Shown: piece after piece, positions 60,807 to 64,000 of the stretch
Position numbering within the stretch: position 1 is the first letter of the stretch
How the letters are laid out: each line of letters begins with the position of its first letter
Source: Halomarina litorea
Lineage (GTDB): Archaea > Halobacteriota > Halobacteria > Halobacteriales > Haloarculaceae
Direction: 5' to 3'
NCBI RefSeq assembly: GCF_024227715.1
Contig: NZ_CP100448.1
Span: 3,059,655 to 3,123,654 of the forward strand
DNA: 64,000 nucleotides
Notes under the pieces: generated by a model
The model's database searches: none
Seen by the model: only the letters and a program-made list of their open reading frames with translations
What the model was told of the DNA's origin: nothing
Position numbers and translations under genes: made by a program

Positions 60807-61691
60807 ATGCACGTCGTCGTCGTGGGTGCGGGAAGTCTCGGGAGCCTGCTCGGGGGACTGCTGGCACGGACCCACGAGGTGACCCTCGTGGGGCGGGACC
60901 CCCACATGCGCCACGTCCGTGAGTCGGGACTCCGCGTCGAGGGCGCGGTGGAGACGACGGTCCGCCCCGACGCGCGGACGACGCTCCCCGCATCCGCCGA
61001 CCTCGCCGTGGTGACCGTCAAGGCCTACGACACCGCGACGGTCGCCCGCGACCTCGCGGAGTGCGACCTGAAGTGCGTCCTCTCGCTGCAGAACGGCCTC
61101 GACAACGAGGCGACCCTCGCCACGTCCGTCGACGCCCCCGTCCTCGCCGGGACGGCCACCTACGGCGCTCGCCTGCGCGACCCCGGTCGCGTCGAGTGCA
61201 CGGGCGTGGGGGAGGTGGTCCTCGGCGCACCGAAGGGCGGTCCCTCGTCCGACGCCGACCGGGTGGGCGAGGCGTTCCGCGCCGCCGGAATCGAGACGGA
61301 CGTCGCCGAGGACATGCCTCGCCGCCAGTGGGAGAAACTGGCCGTCAACGCGGGCATCAACGCGCCGACGGCCCTCGCCCGCGTCGAGAACGGGGCGCTG
61401 GTGGACGGGCCGGCGAGCGACGTGTCCCGCGCCGCCGCCCGCGAGACGGCCCGTGCCGCCCGCGAGCGAGGGGTCGACCTCTCCGACGAGGCGGCGGTGT
61501 CGGCCGTGCGGGCGGTCGCCGAGTCGACCGCGCCGAACCACTCCTCGATGCTGCAGGACGTCGAGCGAGGGCGGCGGACCGAAGTCGACAGCATCAACGG
61601 CGCGGTGGCTCAGAGCGAGGCGGACACCCCGGTGAACGGGACGCTCGCCGGCCTCGTCAGGGCGTGGGAGCGCGGACGCGGCCTCCGGTAG
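60807..61691 (+). CDS. panE: 2-dehydropantoate 2-reductase
   Basis: A 294-residue ketopantoate reductase. MHVVVVGAGSLGSLLGGLLA is the nucleotide-binding start, VTVKAYDT and LQNGLDNEATLA carry the catalytic Lys and Asn region, and WEKLAVNAGINAPTALA the second catalytic Lys and Asn. It makes pantoate for coenzyme A. Archaeal forms are targets of CoA feedback control. It probably shares an operon with the rubredoxin-type gene. Confidence 0.93.
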   Translation: MHVVVVGAGSLGSLLGGLLARTHEVTLVGRDPHMRHVRESGLRVEGAVETTVRPDARTTLPASADLAVVTVKAYDTATVARDLAECDLKCVLSLQNGLDNEATLATSVDAPVLAGTATYGARLRDPGRVECTGVGEVVLGAPKGGPSSDADRVGEAFRAAGIETDVAEDMPRRQWEKLAVNAGINAPTALARVENGALVDGPASDVSRAAARETARAARERGVDLSDEAAVSAVRAVAESTAPNHSSMLQDVERGRRTEVDSINGAVAQSEADTPVNGTLAGLVRAWERGRGLR

Positions 61692-61745
61692 CGAGGGCGG
61701 CGTCGCCACTGGGAGGCGGGGCGTCGAAAGAAATCGAGTCGGTCG

Positions 61746-62102
61746 TCAGAACGGGGCCTGCGGGCCTTCGTCGTCGTCGGAGTCGAGGTCGCCGCCGCGC
61801 GTCTCGCCGGGGAACGAGGGCGTCATGCCGCCGTCGCCGCCGCCCATGCCCGTGTCGGCGTGGACCTGCGTGATCTCGGGAATCTCCTTGGTCATCCGGC
61901 TCTTGATGGCCTGGATCGTCATCGGGGAGATACCGCACCCGGAGCAGGCGCCGCCGAGCTGGAGCGAGACGGACCCCTCCTCGACGTTGAGGTTCGTGAT
62001 GGCGGCGCTCCCGCCGTGCATCTGAATCTGCGGGAAGTTGCGCCGGAGGAAGTTCGTCACCTCCTCGCGAAGGTCGTCCTCGGATTTGGCTTCCGTACTC
62101 AT
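61746..62102 (-). CDS. NifU-like iron-sulfur scaffold domain protein
   Basis: A 118-residue protein with one NifU C-terminal-type domain: RRNFPQIQMHGGSAAITNL and GGACSGCGISPMTIQAIKSR, whose CxxC binds a transient cluster. The last ~35 residues are a Gly/Asp/Pro-rich acidic tail. It should help assemble or deliver iron-sulfur clusters in the cytoplasm. No suf genes are in the window. Confidence 0.92.
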   Translation of the reverse strand: MSTEAKSEDDLREEVTNFLRRNFPQIQMHGGSAAITNLNVEEGSVSLQLGGACSGCGISPMTIQAIKSRMTKEIPEITQVHADTGMGGGDGGMTPSFPGETRGGDLDSDDDEGPQAPF

Positions 62103-62145
62103 GTCTCCGGATAGCGGATGGGGACGCTTAGGTGTTTGGAACGGG

Positions 62146-62463
62146 TCACTCCACGTCGAACTTCCTGCGGAGCTCCGCGCGCAGTTCCTCGACGTATCGG
62201 TCGAGGACCGTCTCGAAGCGCTCTCGTTCGACCTCCACGCCCATCAGCCGGTCGTAGGGGTTCTCGGGAAGCTCGATGCGGAACGCGCCGTCGTCGTAGA
62301 ACGGCTCGCTCTCGTTGAGCACCTGCTGGTCGATGGCGTGGACGAGCGTCTTGTCGAACCGCGAGTTCATCGTGTCGAACGCACGCTTGTACGCCTCCTG
62401 AAGCTCGACGAAGTGCTCGACGTACTTCTCCTCGTTGAACGTCTCGGGGTCGAAGGCGGCCAT
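62146..62463 (-). CDS. DUF5783 family protein
   Basis: A 105-residue acidic, mostly helical protein: FDPETFNEEKYVEHFVELQE then AYKRAFDTMNSRFDKTLVHA. It matches haloarchaeal DUF5783. No catalytic or metal motif. It lies upstream of the NifU-like gene on the same strand with a 43-nt gap. Longer starts cross into the insertion-sequence flank and were rejected. Function unknown. Confidence 0.85.
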   Translation of the reverse strand: MAAFDPETFNEEKYVEHFVELQEAYKRAFDTMNSRFDKTLVHAIDQQVLNESEPFYDDGAFRIELPENPYDRLMGVEVERERFETVLDRYVEELRAELRRKFDVE

Positions 62464-62599
62464 GTGCGGTGGTTCCCCCGTGGCGGATAAAAAGCGGGCG
62501 GTCGCTGCGCGTAAATCACACTTCGCGATATCAAATCGAACGCCGCAGATGATGGGCATATGGCGAAATAACCGGTTGACATCTGAGTTTTAATCACCT

Positions 62600-64000
62600 A
62601 ATTCAGCCTGAAATCAGTTTGAGTGCCCGCTCAGCAGGTCGGTATCACTGACAATATTGAAATCAATCACGCCCGAGGCCAAAACAACGCGTCCGTCAGA
62701 ATGCTGCTGCTCACTGCCCGGTGTACACCGAAACTGCCGAGTCGTCTAATCGGGAGGGTCGAGTCCGAAGTAGTCCGACGCAACGGTGAGGAACAGGTCA
62801 GCGTCGATGTACGGTTCGTACGACGCGTTCTCACCCTCAATCGCGAGCTTCACCAGCAGGTCGACCAGTCGCCAGATGTTGTACAACACACAGGCGAATA
62901 CGAAGTTGAAAAACCGATACTCGTGGTTCTTGCTCGTCGTTCGGACGAGGAACTTCTTGAGCTTCTTGTATCCGTTCTCAATTCCCCAGCGGTGGCGGTA
63001 CTGGCGTACCAGCCGTTCGACCATATGAATGCGAACCGTCTCGTCGGAGGCGTCATCATCGGTGGTGATGTCAGGGTGATTCGTCTCGAACAAGGCGTAG
63101 CTCTGCTCGTGGTCCTCTTCGTCCTTTGCCTGTTCATCAACTCGCATCTCATCAAGCACTCCCTCGAAGCCCGGTGCGCGCTCTTCTGTCTCGAACGACT
63201 CGGCCTCCGCGAGGCCCTCCTCGACGAGGTGCTCAACCATCTCACCCCGGACGTCCTGTCGGTCAGAAGCGCGTGTCTCATCACTGGTGTCGTCCTCAGG
63301 TTCGGACTCTTCATTGTCGTCATCGGTGCGAACAGCAGGGACGAACAGCTTCTTACGTGACCGACCAGCAACCACGCCGTCGTCCTCAACGTGAACGAGT
63401 TTTCCCGCCCGGTTGAGGCGGTCGCACGTCGCGTTCTCTGACGAAAACTTTCTGGCGGCGTTCAGGTAGTACACTCTATGAGTATCACACGCGTCTTTCA
63501 CGCCTGCTGAATCGAACCCGCGGTCCATGAGAACGAGTTCGATGTTCACGAGTTCGCATGCTCGGTCGAGGAGTGTGTCGACAATGTCAGCGCGCTTCAT
63601 GCCTCGGTGAACAGGAACGGCATCAAGGACAAGTGGGATGTCCAACCCGATAATCTGGATAGACGCCCAGTTGAAGTGAACTTCGTCTGTTTCCGACCCC
63701 AGTATCCACTCTTCGGCGATGTTGTTGTCCTCGTCGCGCGTGAGTCTCCCGACCCACTTGTTCCCTTTCGTGATGTCAATAGCCGCGAACACTCCGCGGA
63801 CGAGTTCTGAGTTTCGCTGCGCCCGCTTGACGAGTGGCTGGTTCGTTCTGAACAGCATCTCCCGAACGTCTGCCGGAGCGAGCTTCGATAGTTGGTGGCG
63901 GTAGTTCGACCCACCAGACGTACGCTTTCGAGACGTCTCTGCGTAGAACGACACACTCCCGCCCGTTGCGCACATATCCTCACGCGGCCCCATGAATGCG
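62600..64000 (-). mobile_element. IS4-family insertion sequence (right part in window)
   Basis: Composition drops from about 65-70% GC to near 50% at about 62.56-62.6 kb and stays lower to the window edge, over a transposase with the IS4 signature. The end near 62.6-62.74 kb is non-coding and should contain one terminal inverted repeat, but the partner end lies beyond 64 kb, so I cannot define it or the target duplication. The left boundary given here is approximate. Confidence 0.75.
62746..63993 (-). CDS. IS4-family DDE transposase
   Basis: A 415-residue transposase as far as visible. Asp73 (AAIDITKG), Asp157 (LMDRGFDS) and Glu339 (WGIENGYKK) form the DDE triad, and Y332-R335-E339-K346 fits the Y(2)R(3)E(6)K motif of IS4 elements exactly. 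Between the second Asp and Glu is a ~97-residue insertion (about 222-318) that is very acidic. The first ATG here is 7 bases from the edge, so the true start may lie outside the window. Codons are less GC-biased than in neighbouring genes. Confidence 0.85.
   Translation of the reverse strand: MGPREDMCATGGSVSFYAETSRKRTSGGSNYRHQLSKLAPADVREMLFRTNQPLVKRAQRNSELVRGVFAAIDITKGNKWVGRLTRDEDNNIAEEWILGSETDEVHFNWASIQIIGLDIPLVLDAVPVHRGMKRADIVDTLLDRACELVNIELVLMDRGFDSAGVKDACDTHRVYYLNAARKFSSENATCDRLNRAGKLVHVEDDGVVAGRSRKKLFVPAVRTDDDNEESEPEDDTSDETRASDRQDVRGEMVEHLVEEGLAEAESFETEERAPGFEGVLDEMRVDEQAKDEEDHEQSYALFETNHPDITTDDDASDETVRIHMVERLVRQYRHRWGIENGYKKLKKFLVRTTSKNHEYRFFNFVFACVLYNIWRLVDLLVKLAIEGENASYEPYIDADLFLTVASDYFGLDPPD

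Noticed and set aside
1-64000. CRISPR array, rRNA genes, replication origin, or known phage-defence operon
   Set aside because: I found no regularly spaced repeats with unique spacers, no rRNA-like sequence, no orc1/cdc6 with origin repeats, and no recognised defence cluster.

Overview
The window is chromosomal DNA from a haloarchaeon (class Halobacteria). The evidence is very high GC with C/G-ending codons, strongly acidic proteins, short or leaderless 5' ends behind TTTATA- or TTTAA-like boxes, Tat-type lipoprotein signals, and many small families known mainly from haloarchaea (DUF5786, DUF5784, DUF5813, DUF5783, DUF6757, DUF7563, HalOD1, SAMP2, NMD3). I cannot name the genus. Genes are dense and lie on both strands. 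Most of the window is ordinary core genome, and the right edge enters an insertion sequence.

Layout. 1-6.2 kb: a truncated XPD/DinG-type helicase, a cyclase-family hydrolase, a lipoprotein, then an overlapping nuclease-helicase pair resembling MrfB/MrfA (YprB/YprA). 6-12.3 kb: EamA transporter, two tiny membrane proteins, a multi-hairpin repeat, a fused AhbA-AhbB siroheme decarboxylase, SDR, PH-domain protein, acetyltransferase, and a TrpD-like protein carrying an in-frame hairpin insertion. 12.3-18.6 kb: a decayed HxlR regulator, aspartoacylase-like hydrolase, cyclophilin, MATE pump, ferredoxin, tRNA-Leu(TAA) followed by two copies of its 3' end at exact 115-nt spacing, and HtpX protease. 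18.7-27 kb: a five-gene peptide ABC importer whose binding protein appears circularly permuted, next to a gamma-glutamyltransferase. 27-31.4 kb: NMD3, an iron-sulfur helicase and several short CxxC proteins. 31.4-43.3 kb: carboxypeptidase, membrane and haloarchaeal DUF genes, an inverted copy of the hairpin repeat, PHP phosphoesterase, 7Fe ferredoxin, cupin, CPBP protease, DCC protein, acyl-CoA dehydrogenase and amidotransferase. 43.4-54.1 kb: a secreted protein with three cysteine-bounded repeats, beta-lactamase-like enzyme, alpha/beta hydrolase lacking its serine, AlaRS, TspO, RfcS, bactofilin-like protein, and SAMP2 overlapping an acetyltransferase. 54.3-62.5 kb: two phosphohexomutases, FMN reductase, GIY-YIG protein, LarB, a 55-residue half-histone-like protein, RpiA, ketopantoate reductase, NifU-like protein and DUF5783. 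62.6-64 kb: lower-GC IS4-family transposase running to the window edge.

Genes that probably work together are the dpp-type importer (possibly with the gamma-glutamyltransferase), the MrfB/MrfA-like pair, and SAMP2 with its overlapping acetyltransferase. The least expected signals are the dispersed arrays of perfect hairpins with three-base loops, one set of which lies inside a coding sequence, and the tRNA 3'-end triplication.
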